A stretch of 21,463 nt of DNA from Betaproteobacteria bacterium (GCA_016709665.1 JADJMI010000016.1:1-21463); one strand, 5' to 3'; counted from the first letter of the stretch, positions 7,683 to 17,484 are shown. Numbers and translations are program-made. The notes: generated from the sequence alone by a model not told the origin.

Positions 7683-8972
7683 TTCACATGAGCCCGAAGC
7701 GTCTTCGGCAGCCAGATCGACGGCGGTGGCCAGTACGTGATGACGACCGGGAAGATCAGCATCGTGAAGAGCCAGGGCCATCACGCGACGGTGAGCTCCG
7801 TGATGCCATCTTGGTGATGCCGCTCGTCACGTAGAGGTTCGAGGCCCACCGGGCGTGATCATCCCGATCTCCATGTTCACCGTGATCATCACCCCCGAAG
7901 TGCACCGGGTCGATGCCCAGCTTCATCGCGATGGGAAAGAGGATCAGCGCCGTGATCAGGATGATCGACAAGGGGCTCCATGATGTTGCCCATGAGCAGC
8001 AGCAGGATGTTCACGAAGAGCAGGAAGCTGATGACGCCCAGGCCCTGGCCCACCATCCATTCCGCGATGGCCTGCGGGATGTTCTCGTTGGTGAGCAGGA
8101 AGGAGAAGAGCACCGCGTTGGTGATGATGTAGAGCAGCATCGCCGACATGTTGGCCGAGTCGATGAGCACCTTGCGGACGTTCTTCAGGCCCATGTCCCT
8201 GTAGACGAACACGGCGACGAAGAAGGCGTACACCGCGCTCATGGCCGCGGCTTCCGTCAGCGTGAAGATGCCCGTGTAGATGCCCCCCCTGACGACGACG
8301 ATCAGCAAGGAGGCCCCAGACCGATTCGCGGAAGGCCTTCAGGCGCTCCGTCCACGGAGCGCTTGGGCTCGCGGGGAGTAGTCTTGCCCTCCAGGCCTGG
8401 TACGTACGTCGCGCCCATGAGCATGGCCGCCAGCACCAGGGCCCGGGATCACGCCGGCCATGAAGAGCGCCCCGATGGAGCTGTTGGTCGAGACGGCGTA
8501 CATCACCATCACGATGGAGGGGGGATGAGGATGCCCAGGCCGCCCGACGAGGGCGATGACGCCCGCGCCGAAGCGCCTCAGGATACCGGCCTTCACCATG
8601 GCCGGCAGCAGGATCGAGCCGATCGCGACCACGGTGGCGGGCGAGGAGGCCCGAATGGCGGCGAAGAGGGCGCAGGCCACGACCGCGCCCAGGCCCGGGC
8701 CCCTCGCCAATGGCCGACCATGGAGGTGGCGAAGTTGATCATCCGCCGCGCGACGCCCCGTGGGTGAGGAAATTGCCCGCGAGGATGAAGAACGGGATCG
8801 CCATGATCTCGAACTTCTCGATGCCGGTGAAGAGTTTCAGCGCGACGGCCTCGATCGGCACGTCGGTCATGAAGAAGAGGAACGAGAGCACCGTGAGGCC
8901 GAGCGAGATGGACACGGGCATGCCCGTGAGCATCAGGCCGAAGAGCAGGATGAAGATGATGGTGGCGTTCAC
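7668..8972 (-). CDS. dctM: TRAP transporter large permease subunit DctM, heavily frameshifted
   Basis: Inner-membrane permease of about 430 residues that moves substrate with sodium in TRAP systems. The GTG start at 8970-8972 (VNATIIFILLFGLMLTGMPV) overlaps the dctQ stop as GTGA. Recognisable DctM segments follow in order across several frames: FEIMAIPFFILAGNFLTHG, RRMINFATSMVGHW, SSPATVVAIGSILLPAM, VYAFFVAVFVYRD, LLYIITNAVLFSFLLTNENI, LLLLMGNIMEP, LITALILFPIAMKLGIDPVH and NLYVTSGITKM. The end reads TYWPPPSIWLPKTLRAH with TGA at 7668-7670. At least eight single-base shifts are needed, clustered at 8280-8320, 8430-8540, 8690-8750 and 7780-7980. All family blocks are present in order, so I take them as sequencing errors. 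The substrate is inferred from DctP. Confidence 0.85.
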
Positions 8973-9603
8973 TTGTCGTCTCTCCTCGGGTGGCCCCTGG
9001 GCGGCAGCACTTCCTTCGGGTGCAGGTCCGGCACGATGGCGACGGGCACGATGTCCGCGATGTCGACCTTCTCGACGCCTTCCACGTGGCCGTGGTCGTG
9101 GTGCGGCAGTTCGCCGGTGCGGAAGAACGACCACGCCACCTGCAGGAAACGGAAGCACATGAGCGAGGAGCCGAGCGGGATCGCGAGGTGCGGGATCCAG
9201 GCGGGCACCTCGAGGTCCGGCGAGACCTGGTCGGTGTGCGCGATCTCCCCAGACGAAGTGCGCCCATCGAGGCGACGATGCCGGTGAAGAGGGCGCCTGC
9301 GAGCAGGCCGAAGAGCACGAACGCCGCGCGCTTTCGGGGCCGAGCATGTTGATGAAGACGTCCACGCCGACGTGGATGCCCGTGCGCACGCCTAGCGGCG
9401 CCGAACTTGGCCATCCACACGAACATGTAGATGCACAGCTCCTGCGCCCAGCTGAGGTTCAGGGCGAGGAGCTTGTCCTGCAGCACGGGAATGGGCGGCC
9501 CGGTCGCGTAGCGGTGGACCACCGCCACGAAGATGATGACCGTGGCTCCGCCCATGAGGAGCGCGATGATCCACTCCTCGAGATGGTCGAGCACCTTCAG
9601 CAT
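8969..9603 (-). CDS. dctQ: TRAP transporter small permease subunit DctQ, frameshifted
   Basis: About 210 residues with four expected membrane helices; DctQ pairs with DctM to form the membrane part of a TRAP transporter. ATG at 9601-9603 is preceded by an AGGAGG-like ribosome site. The first part is clean (MLKVLDHLEEWIIALLMGGA, then NLSWAQELCIYMFVWMAKFG). Frames then change near 9400, 9330 and 9245. The blocks RTGIHVGVDVFINMLGP, FVLFGLLAGALFTGIVASMG and WIPHLAIPLGSSLMCFRFLQ are typical DctQ signatures. The tail is unusually long and hydrophilic, with DHGHVEGVEKVDIADIVPVA and a basic end, as in large DctQ variants that sit with C4-dicarboxylate DctP proteins. The stop at 8969-8971 overlaps the dctM start. 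Confidence 0.85.
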
Positions 9604-9627
9604 GTTCTTCCCCTCCTCCCCGGGGTT

Positions 9628-9653
9628 CCGGGGCGGCCACCTGGCCGCCCCGG
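9628..9653. repeat. Intercistronic hairpin between dctP and dctQ
   Basis: CCGGGGCGGCCA (9628-9639) and TGGCCGCCCCGG (9642-9653) form a perfect 12-bp inverted repeat around two bases. It sits in the 64-base gap between dctP and dctQ, just before the dctQ ribosome site. Such hairpins commonly protect the binding-protein message and let it be made in excess over the permease. No U-run follows, so it is not an obvious full terminator. Confidence 0.6.
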
Positions 9654-9667
9654 CCTCCTCCCCCTCC

Positions 9668-10682
9668 TTACAGCTTGGACGGGTCGAAGCCGGTTTCCTT
9701 GTAGATCGACTGGATCAGGTCCTTGCCGATGCGGCCCTCGGCATCCGTGTGGACCTTGAGGGTCGCCTTGTTCCAGGCCTTCTTCTCGTCGGCCGAGAGC
9801 GTGATGAACTGGCTCTTGCCGCTCTTCTTCACCGGGTCGAGGGCCTTGTCGTTCTCTTCCTTGGCGATGTCGTTGGCGTACTTGGTCGAGTCCTTCATCG
9901 CGCTCTCCAGCGCGGTGCGGACGTCGGCGGGCAGGCCGTCCCAGAACTTCTTGTTCACGATGACCGCGTAGCCCAGGTAGCCGTGGTCGGAGAGCGTCAC
10001 GAACTTCTGCACCTCGTGCATCTTCTGGGTGTAGAGGTTCGAAGGCGGGTTCTCGGTGCCGTCCACGACGCCCGTCTGCAGCGCCTGGTACACCTCGGAG
10101 AACGCCATCACCTGCGGGTTGGCGCCCAGGGAGCGCATCTGGCCGTCCAGCACCTTGGAGGACTGGATGCGCATCTTGAGGCCCTTGAAGTCGGCCGGGG
10201 CCTTGAGGGCCTTGTTGGCGCTCATCACCTTGAAGCCGTTGTCCCAGTAGGCGAGGCCCTTGATGCCCTTGGGTTCCAGGCGCGCGAGGAGCGCGGCGCC
10301 CACGGGGCCCTGCGTCACCTTGTGCAGTTCGGCGTAGCTGTCGAAGATGAACGGCAGGTCGAAGACCTCGAAGGCCGGCACGCCGAGCGGGCCGAACTTG
10401 GCGAGCGAAGGCGCGAGCATCTGCACGGCACCCAGGCTCAGGGCCTCCATCTCCTCCTTGTCCTTGTAGAGCTGGCTGTTCGGGTACACCTCGACCTTCC
10501 CGCGGCCCTTGGTGCGCTCCTCCCGCCAGCTTCTTGAAGTGGTCCGCGCCCTTGCCCTTGGGGGTGTCCTTGGCGACGACGTGGCTGAACTTGATGACGA
10601 TGGGCTGCTGCGCGAGGGCCGAGCCGCCGGCCAGCATGAGGGCGGCCGACACGGCGGCCGCGATGATCGTCCTGCGTTTCAT
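9668..10682 (-). CDS. dctP: C4-dicarboxylate-binding TRAP protein DctP
   Basis: Periplasmic binding protein of about 337 residues that captures succinate, fumarate or malate and passes them to DctQM. The ATG at 10680-10682 has a strong GGAGGAGAAGACC leader. A signal peptide (MKRRTIIAAAVSAALMLAGG...ALA) is followed by QPIVIKFSHVVAKDTPKGKG. One frameshift near 10520 (a C-run) leads into VEVYPNSQLYKDKEEMEALS, MLAPSLAKFGPLGVPAFEVF and DLPFIFDSYAEL. The conserved substrate-arginine region MRIQSSKVLDGQMRSLGANP and YQALQTGVVDGTENPPSNLY follow. The match to classical C4-dicarboxylate DctP proteins is close in the N-terminal region. It is first in dctPQM and diverges from a two-component system that probably controls it. 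Confidence 0.9.
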
Positions 10683-10825
10683 GGTCTTCTCCTCCTTGCG
10701 GGTGATGACGATTCCCGGGCCCGGCCCGGGGGTTGTCGCATCCTCCCGCCGCCCGCGCGGTGCCGCCATTGTGGTTTTCCACATGCCGGTTGCGGTCAGG
10801 GCCCCCGGGGCGCGAGGATAGGCGC
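10683..10825. promoter_or_regulatory. Divergent regulatory region between dctP and the DctS-like kinase
   Basis: This 143-base gap must carry promoters for both directions. It holds a 14-base palindrome, TGTGGTTTTCCACA (10770-10783), which stands out as an AT-containing core in very GC-rich sequence and is a good candidate operator for the response regulator encoded nearby. Nearer dctP is CCCGGGC-CCG-GCCCGGG (10714-10730), which could fold in the dctP leader. I see no clear sigma-54 (GG-N10-GC) promoter or convincing -35/-10 pair. Confidence 0.45.
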
Positions 10826-12814
10826 GTGTCGACCGCCACCCTGCCCCCGCCCGCCGCCCCGCCCGCCTCCGGCTCCCGCCTGTGGCGGCTGCTGCGCTGG
10901 TGGATGCCGGTCTTCATCGGGGCGCTGCTCCTGGGGGCCACCTCGTTCCTCGTCAACCTCTCGAGCGTGCAGGAACGCGGCGAGGCGAACGACCAGCTGG
11001 TCACCGACACCCAGTGGGTGCGCCAGTCGCTGCAGTTCCAGCTGGGGCACGACGCCGAGGCGCTCGAGCTCATCGGCTCTGACCTGCGCACGGGTGCGAT
11101 GGCGCTCGCCGCCCTCGAAGCACGGTTGCGCGTGTTCCTGCGCCGCGGAAGGCAATCGCTGTCCGCTTCCCTCATCGAGGCCGGGCAGGCCGCGCCCCTG
11201 GTGGACGTGCGGGACGCCTCGGTGGAAGGCCAGGACATCTTCGCCACGGTGCCGCCGGTCTTCATCGAGGCCGCGATGGAGCGCGCGGCACGGCAGAGCG
11301 AAGGCACCTTCGGCCAACCCTTCACCGCCACCTGGGGCGCGGGCCTGGTGCTCGTGGTGCCGGCGGGGCTCAGTCCCTCCGGGGCCCGGCGAACACTCGT
11401 GGCGGTCTTCTCCCTGGAGCGCCTGCTCGAGGAAATGGTGCCGTGGACTTTCGCGCAGTCGCACGAGGTCATCGTCTCGGACGTGACCAATACCGTGAAG
11501 GCGAGGCGCGCCTCCGCCGGCCCGGGCCGCGGCATCTACACGCACCAGGTGGCGGTCGACGTGCCGGGCACCACGCTCATCCTGCGCACCAACAGCGTGA
11601 AGGGGCCCCCCGACTGGATCGCGAACGTGCTGAGGGGCGGGGTGATCGCCCTCGCCTTCTTTCTCTTCTGGAGCCTCTATGCGCTGTGGGCGGACGTGCG
11701 CCGCCGCGTGAAGGCCGAAAGCCGCCTGCGCGACGAGGTGGCCTTCCGCCGGGCGATGGGCGATTCCGCCGTCATCGGCCTGCGGGCCCGCGACATGGAA
11801 GGGCGCGTCACCTTCGTGAACCCCGCCTTCGCGCGCATGGTGGGCCTGCCGGAGGAATCGATCGTGGGCCGCGCGCCGCCCATGCCCTACTGGACGCCCG
11901 AGCGACTGGACGAGTACCAGGAACGCGTGGCGCGCGTGCTCTCCGGCCAGGCGAGCAGCGCCCCTCGAGACGGTCTTCCAGCGAGCCGACGGCACGCGAT
12001 TCCCGGTGGTGATCTACGACGCGCCGCTCATGGACGCGGACGGCAGGCAGGTGGGCTGGATGAGCTCGATCCTCGACGTGACCGAGGAGAAGAAGGCCGA
12101 GGAGCGCGAGCGCCAGCAGCAGGAGCGGCTGCAGACGGCGGCCCGCCTCACGACGATGGGCGAGATGGCCTCCTCGCTCGCCCACGAGCTGAACCAGCCG
12201 CTCGGCGCCATCACCAGCTACCTCACGGGCTCGATCAACCTGATCGAGAAGGGCGACGTGTCGAAGGAGGAACTGGTCGCGGCCCTCGCCAAGGCGAGCG
12301 CGCAGGCCCAGCGCGCCGGGCAGGTGATCCGCCGCGTGCACGAGTTCGTGCGGAAGCAGGAGCCAAGCGCGTGCCGGTGGAAGTGACGGCGCTGCTCGAC
12401 GACTGTCGCGCGCTCATCGACCTGCAGGCGCGGCGTGACGGCGTGCGCGTCGCCGTGACGGTGGAGGCGGGCCTGCCGCCCGTCTACGGCGATCCGGTGC
12501 TGCTCGAGCAGGTGATCCTCAACCTCACGCGCAACGGCATCGACGCCATGGCGGGATGCCCGCCGGAGCGGCGGCGCCTCGAGATCGCGGCCTCGCGCTT
12601 CGGCGCGTGGGTTCGCATCGCGGTGCGCGACTACGGCAGCGGGATCGACGAGGCCCTCGCCGAGCAGGTCTTCTCGCCTTTCTTCACCACCAAGAGCGAG
12701 GGCATGGGCATGGGACTTTCCATCTGCCGCTCGATCATCGAGCTGCACGACGGTCGCCTGGGCTTCCGGCGCCTGGACGACGGCACCGAATTCCACCTCC
12801 AGCTCCCCCGGCCA
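10826..12814 (+). CDS. dctS: Sensor histidine kinase, DctS/DctB-like, frameshifted
   Basis: Membrane sensor kinase of about 660 residues. GTG at 10826 (VSTATLPPPAAPP) follows a GAGG ribosome site. A first membrane helix (WWMPVFIGALLLGATSFLV, residues about 28-46) and a second (GGVIALAFFLFWSLYALW, about 273-290) enclose a periplasmic sensor domain. A PAS domain follows (VTFVNPAFARMVGLPEESIV). The phospho-acceptor region is MASSLAHELNQPLGAITSYL, then N-box LNLTRNGIDAM, G1 DYGSGI, F-box FSPFFTTK and G2 GMGMGLSICRSIIELH. Frameshifts near 11960 and 12370 cancel each other. Divergence from dctPQM and the adjacent FixJ-type regulator resemble the DctS-DctR pair of Rhodobacter, so C4-dicarboxylate sensing is inferred. 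At the 3' end the kinase frame runs into the regulator without a stop; see findings. Confidence 0.85.
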
Positions 12815-13432
12815 ATGATCCACATCGTCGACGACGAAGAGGCGCTTCGCGATTCCCTCGGCTGGCTGCTGCGCTCGCGCGACCTGCCCTCGCGCGCCTT
12901 CGCCTCCGCCGAGGCTTTCCTCGCCCACGCGCGCTCGCCCCTCGCGGCGCCGAACTCGCCCGGCGTGATCCTGCTCGACGTGCGCATGGACGGCATGAGC
13001 GGCACCGAGCTCTTCGAGAAGCTGGCGGCCGAGGGGCTCTGCCCGGCCTGGCCCGTGCTCTTCCTCACCGGCCACGGCGACGTGCCCATGGCGGTGGAGA
13101 CGCTCAAGCAGGGCGCCTACGACTTCGTGGAAAAGCCGTTCAACGACAATTCGCTGGTGGACCGGCTCACCGAGGCGCTCGCCGAATCGCGGCGGCGGCT
13201 CGCGGCGCGGGAGGAAACCGGCACGAGGGAGGCGCGCCTCGCCTCGCTCACGGACCGCGAGCGTGCCGTGCTGGAGCTCGTCATCGAGGGGCACTACAAC
13301 AAGGTGATCGCGGACCGGCTGGGCATCGCGATGCGCACCGTGGAGGTCTACCGCGCGCGCATCTTCGAGAAGATGGGCGTGAAGAGCGCGGTGGAGCTGG
13401 CGGCGTTGCTGGGATCGAAGCGGGGGGAGTAA
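12815..13432 (+). CDS. dctR: Response regulator, FixJ/LuxR type (DctR-like)
   Basis: A clean 205-residue two-domain regulator. The receiver begins MIHIVDDEEALRDSLGWLLR (acidic pocket DDE); the phospho-acceptor Asp is in VILLDVRMDGMSG, the conserved Thr in FLTGHGDVPMAVETLKQGA and the Lys in DFVEKPFNDN. The output domain is a LuxR/GerE helix-turn-helix (LTDRERAVLELVIEGHYNKV, then IADRLGIAMRTVEVYRARIF). This is the FixJ/TodT architecture rather than the NtrC-like DctD type, so it should act with ordinary sigma factors. The upstream kinase ends directly against it with no stop, perhaps because of a one-base insertion in an original ATGA overlap. The likely target is the divergent dctPQM promoter. 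Confidence 0.85.
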   Translation: MIHIVDDEEALRDSLGWLLRSRDLPSRAFASAEAFLAHARSPLAAPNSPGVILLDVRMDGMSGTELFEKLAAEGLCPAWPVLFLTGHGDVPMAVETLKQGAYDFVEKPFNDNSLVDRLTEALAESRRRLAAREETGTREARLASLTDRERAVLELVIEGHYNKVIADRLGIAMRTVEVYRARIFEKMGVKSAVELAALLGSKRGE

Positions 13433-13438
13433 CCTGCA

Positions 13439-13452
13439 CTGAGATCGGTCAA
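13439..13452 (+). promoter_or_regulatory. FNR-like half-conserved site upstream of narX
   Basis: CTGAGATCGGTCAA keeps seven of the eight outer bases of TTGA-N6-TCAA but misses the inner T/A pair of the full FNR consensus. It lies 58 bases before the narX GTG in the only gap between the dctR-like gene and narX. The remainder of that gap (13433-13509) holds a weak 6-bp hairpin, TGCCGG...CCGGCA (13468-13487). Anaerobic control of narXL is biologically plausible, but the site is degenerate. Confidence 0.35.
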
Positions 13453-13509
13453 ACCGGCGGGCCCGCTTGCCGGGCATCCTGCCGGCATCCGTTCCCGACT
13501 CCCCGTCCC

Positions 13510-15417
13510 GTGTCCCTTCCCCGAAACCTCAGCGCCAAGCTCGTCGGCATCCAGGTCTTCTTCCTGCTGGTCGCCCTGGTGTCGATCGGCCTCACGCTGG
13601 TCGTCTCGTGGCGACTGGAGGGCAGCGCCGCGGCCATCAACGACGCCGGCAGCCTGCGGATGCGCACCTACCGGCTGGCGTACCTCGCCGACCGATCCGA
13701 CCGCAACACGCCGGACGTCGCCACCCTGATCGCGCGGGGCATCGGCGAGTTCGAGGCGGTCGTGGCGAACCTGCGGGCCGGGGACCCGCGCCGCCCGCTG
13801 TTCGTCCCGCGCACGCCGGAGATCGACCGCCAGTTCGACCGGCTGGGCGCGGAATGGTCGGGCCTGCGGCCCGCGCTCGAGCGCGCCGCGCAGGGGCGCT
13901 CGCTCGCCCTGGAACGCCCGCGCGTGGAACGGTTCGTGGCCGTCGTCAACGCGCTGGTCGAGATGATCGAGGCCGACACCGCCCGCGCGACGACGCTCCT
14001 GCGCACGATCCAGTTCGCGCTGGTCGCGCTCGCGATCGGCGGCACCTCGGCCCTCATCTACCTGTCCTTCCGCATCATCATCCAGCCCGTGCACCGGCTG
14101 GAGCGGAGCTCAGGCGCATGGCGCAGGGCGAGTTCGCCGCGCGATTGCCGGTGGAGTCGACCGACGAGTTCGGCGCGCTGGCCGCCGGATTCAACGACAT
14201 GGCGCAGCACCTGGAGGAGTCCTACCGGCACCTGGAGACGCGGGTGGCGGAGAAGACCCGCAACCTCGCCCAGCAGAACGCGCGCCTGGCGACCCTCTAC
14301 GACATGACGACCTTCCTGAACGCGCCCACGTCGCAGGAGGACCTGTGCCGGGGGTTCCTGCGGCGCCTGCTCGTCACGACGGGCGCGGCCGCGGGCGCGG
14401 TGCGACTCGTCTCGCGCGAGGGCGACACGCTGCACCTGTTCGTCAGAGGAGGGCCTGCCCGGTGGCTTCGCCGAGAAGGAGCACTGCCTGCAGAAGGGCG
14501 AGTGCGCGTGCGGCGAGGCGGCGGCCAAGAGCGCGAGCGTGGTGCACTTCATGAAGGGCCCGAAGCCGCCCCTGAGCGTGCCGCTGCCGCACTGCCGGGA
14601 AGCCGGCTTTGCGGTCGTCGCCGCCTTCCCGATCGCCGCCCACCACCAGGTGCTCGGCATCTACAACCTGTTCCACCGCGAGGCGCGCGAGATCCCGGGC
14701 GAGGAACGGCACATGCTCGAGAGCCTGGGCCAGCACCTGGGCGTGGCGATCGAAAGCCTGCGCCTCGCCTCCAGCGCGCGGGAGTTCGCCATCGCGGAAG
14801 AACGCAACCTCCTCGCCCAGGAACTGCACGATTCCATCGCCCAGGCCCTCGCATTCCTCAACCTGCAGGTGCAGATGCTGCGGCAGTCGATGGCGGCCGG
14901 GAAGGCCGACGAGGCGGCGAAGGCGCTCGAGGAGATCGAGGCCCGGCGTGCAGAAATCCTACGCCGACGTGCGCGAACTGCTGGTGCACTTCCGCACGCG
15001 CCTCACCGAGGGCGACGTGGAGCACGGCATCCGCACGCTGCTCGCCAAGTTCGAGCACCAGACCCGGATCCCCGCGGTGCTTCACACTTCCGGCGCCACG
15101 GTGCCGCTCGCACCCGACGACCAGCTCCAGGTGATGCACATCCTCCAGGAGGCGCTCTCGAACGTGCGCAAGCACTCGGGTGCGCGGCGGGTCGACGTCG
15201 ACCTCTCGCGCGGGCCCGGCCATACCTTCACGGTCCGCGACGACGGTTGCGGCTTCGACCCCGGCGCCGCGAGCGGCGGCACGAGCGACCACGTGGGCCT
15301 GCGGATCATGCAGGAGCGCGCCGCCCGCATCGGGGCCACGCTCTCGGTGCGCTCCTCGAAGGCCTAGGCACCGAGGTCGTGCTCCGGCTCCCGGTGGCCC
15401 AGCGCGAGGCGGCGTGA
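13510..15417 (+). CDS. narX: Nitrate/nitrite sensor histidine kinase NarX, frameshifted
   Basis: Inner-membrane sensor kinase of about 635 residues. I chose GTG 13510 because the protein then begins VSLPRNLSAKLVGIQVFFLL, a basic end followed by the first membrane helix; there is no clear ribosome site. The periplasmic P-box AINDAGSLRMRTYRLA (about residues 41-56) is the nitrate-binding signature of NarX/NarQ. A second helix (IQFALVALAIGGTSALIYLS), a HAMP domain and a GAF-like central module follow. That module has a cysteine cluster, EHCLQKGECACGEAA (about 14480-14522) and PHCREAGF, as in NarX. The HisKA_3 box is EERNLLAQELHDSIAQALAF (His codon 14827-14829), followed by an ATPase domain (DDGCGFDPG). 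Frameshifts lie near 14110, 14448, 14945 and 15361. The stop overlaps the narL GTG as GTGA. Confidence 0.9.
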
Positions 15418-16022
15418 GCCCGGTGCGCCTCGTCGTCATCGACGACCACACCCTCTTCCGCCGCGGCATCACCGCGCTGCTCGCCCGGGTGCCGGATTTC
15501 GAGGTGGTGGGCGAGGCGGCGGACGGTTTCGAGGGCATCAAGGCGGTCGCCGCGGGCAGGCCCGACGTGGTGCTGCTGGACCTGCACATGCCCGGCCTCA
15601 CCGGCATCGAGGCCATGCAGGCGATCCTGCGCGAGAACCCCGGCACCCACGTCGTGATGCTGACGGTCTCGGAGAGGCGGAGGACCTGATGGCCGCCCTG
15701 CGAGCCGGCGCCCTGGGCTACCTCTGAAGAACATCGACAGCGACTTCCTGGTGGAGTCGATCCGCCGGCCGCGAACGGCGATTCGGTCATGTCCCCGGAG
15801 ATGTCCGGCAAGCTGCTTCGCGAGCTGCGCGCCGGCACCGACCACCGCGCCCGTTCCGCGCTCAGTCCGCGCGAGCGGAGATCGTCGGGTGCCTCACGCG
15901 CGGGGCGGAGCAACAAGGAGATCGCGCGCGCGCTGGACATCGCCGAAACCACGGTCAAGATCCACGTGCAGCACATCCTGGCCGTCTGGGCGATCGAGCA
16001 CGGCATCGTGCCGCGGCCCTGA
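15414..16022 (+). CDS. narL: Nitrate/nitrite response regulator NarL, frameshifted and shortened
   Basis: DNA-binding partner of NarX. GTG 15414 overlaps the narX stop. The receiver reads VRLVVIDDHTLFRRGITALL, VVGEAADGFEG and VVLLDLHMPGLTGIEAMQAI (phospho-acceptor Asp). Frameshifts near 15677, 15725 and 15770 precede SVMSPEMSGKLLRELRAGT, and another pair near 15880-15900 disturbs the start of the output domain. The helix-turn-helix is SNKEIARALDIAETTVKIHV. It then runs QHIL directly into AVWAIEHGIVPRP; NarL proteins normally have about eleven more residues here (of the form RKL..SSRVQA), so the last helix region is missing in frame. Length is about 202 residues rather than about 215. Confidence 0.85.
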
Positions 16023-16186
16023 GCCGGGCCCCTGGTTCTTTCGGACTACCCCGGCATCCGCCGTCCGGCGAGCCGGACCCCGCCATTCGCCCGCCCCACC
16101 CCTCCTCGCGGCGAATGCTCGCCGCCCAAGCCCGCCGCCTAGGTGACTTCGGGCCGGAAAAGTCCCGGCAAGCCAGGAGCGCGGCG
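16023..16186 (+). promoter_or_regulatory. Leader region of the narK1K2G operon
   Basis: This 164-base gap separates narL from narK1. It contains one clear hairpin, GCGGCGA-ATGC-TCGCCGC (16108-16125), and the narK1 ribosome site AGGAG at about 16174-16178. I could not find a convincing FNR box or a pair of TACYNMT NarL heptamers, but base errors are dense here and could hide them. Confidence 0.35.
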
Positions 16187-17457
16187 ATGGCGAAGTCCCA
16201 CCAGGCGAAGGCGGTCTCGGTGCTCATCGTGAGCACGCTCGCCTTCACCGTGTGCTTCATGGTCTGGATGATGTTCGCGGTCATCGGCATCCCGATCCGG
16301 AAGGCGCTCGATCTCAACGCCACCCAGTTCGGCATCCTCACGGCCACGCCCGTGCTGACCGGCTCGCTCATCCGCGTGCCGCTGGGCATGTGGACGGACA
16401 AGTACGGCGGGCGGATCGTCATGTTCGTCCTGATGCTCTCGACGGTCGTGCCGATCTGGCTCATCGGCCCCTACGCGACGGCCTACTGGCACTTCCTCGT
16501 GCTCGGGCTCTTCGTGGGCGTCGCCGGCGGATCGTTTTCCGTGGGCACGCCGTATGTCGCCCGCTGGTTCGACCGCAAGCACCAGGGCTTCGCGATGGGC
16601 GTGTACGGCACCGGCAACTCCGGGGCGGCGGTGAACAAGTTCGTGGCGCCCGCGCTCCTGCTGAAGCTTCGGCTGGACCGTCGTCCCGCAGGTGTACGCC
16701 GCGGTCATGCTCGCCACGGCGGTGCTCTTCTGGATGTTCAGCCACTCCGAGCCGAAGCACCGGTGCCTTCGCACATCTCCTGGCACGAAGCAGCTGGGGG
16801 CGCTCAAGGACCCGCGCGTGTGGAATACTCCAGGTACTACTCGATCGTCTTCAGCGGCTATGTCGCGCTATCCCTGTGGATTGGTGCAGTACTACGTGAG
16901 CGAGTACGGGCTCTCGATCCAGATGGCCGCGCTCCTCGCGGCGTCTTCTCGCTGCCGGGCGGCGTGCTGCGCGCCGTCGGCGGCTGGATGTCGGACAAGT
17001 GGGGCGCCCACACCGTGACGTGGTGGGTGCTCTGGGTGAGCTAGTTCTGCCTGTTCCTGCTTTCCCACCCGCAGACGGACACGGCGATCACGGCGGTGGG
17101 GACACCGAAGACCTTCCCGTCGGCTGAACGTCTGGATATTCACCCTGCTCATGTTCGTGATGGGCATCGCACGGGCGTTCAGCAAGGCATCGGTGCTGAA
17201 AATACATCTCCGACGAGTTCCCCGACAACATCGGCGTCATCTCGGGGCTGGGGTGGGCCTCGCCGGAGGCCCGGGCAGGTTCTTCCTGCCGAGTATGTTC
17301 CGGCGCCCTCATGGACATCACCGGCATCCGCTCGAGCGCCTTCATGCTCATGTACGGCGTCGTGTGGGTCTCCTCATCTGGATGCACTGGACCGGGAGTG
17401 CGCGGCGCCGAACTCATAGGGCCCGCGATCGAAGAAGTTCCGGCTGAATTCAGCTGA
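16187..17457 (+). CDS. narK1: Nitrate/nitrite transporter NarK1 (MFS, NNP family), frameshifted
   Basis: Twelve-helix inner-membrane carrier of about 420 residues, expected to act as a nitrate/proton symporter. ATG 16187 has an AGGAG site 8 bases upstream. The clean first half reads STLAFTVCFMVWMMFAVIGI, then the MFS loop LIRVPLGMWTDKYGGRIVMF and the family signature GTGNSGAAVNKFVAPALLLK. After about 16670 the frame changes every 50-150 bases while blocks persist: VYAAVMLATAVLFWMFSHSE, LGALKDPRVW, QYYVSEYGLSIQMAALLA, GGWMSDKWGAHTVTWWVLWV, IFTLLMFVMGIARAFSKASV and ALMDITGIRSSAFMLMYGVV. The tail WMHWTG...AELIGPAIEEV gives a stop at 17455-17457. An in-frame TAG at 17042-17044 (WVS-stop-FCLFLL) is probably a base error. 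Confidence 0.85.
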
Positions 17458-17484
17458 ACCGGGACCGGGGAGGAGAACGCCACC

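Noticed and set aside
12218..13477. Minus-strand open frame opposite the kinase and response regulator
   Set aside because: It is His/Arg/Glu-rich shadow sequence; the + strand encodes complete kinase and receiver/HTH motifs.
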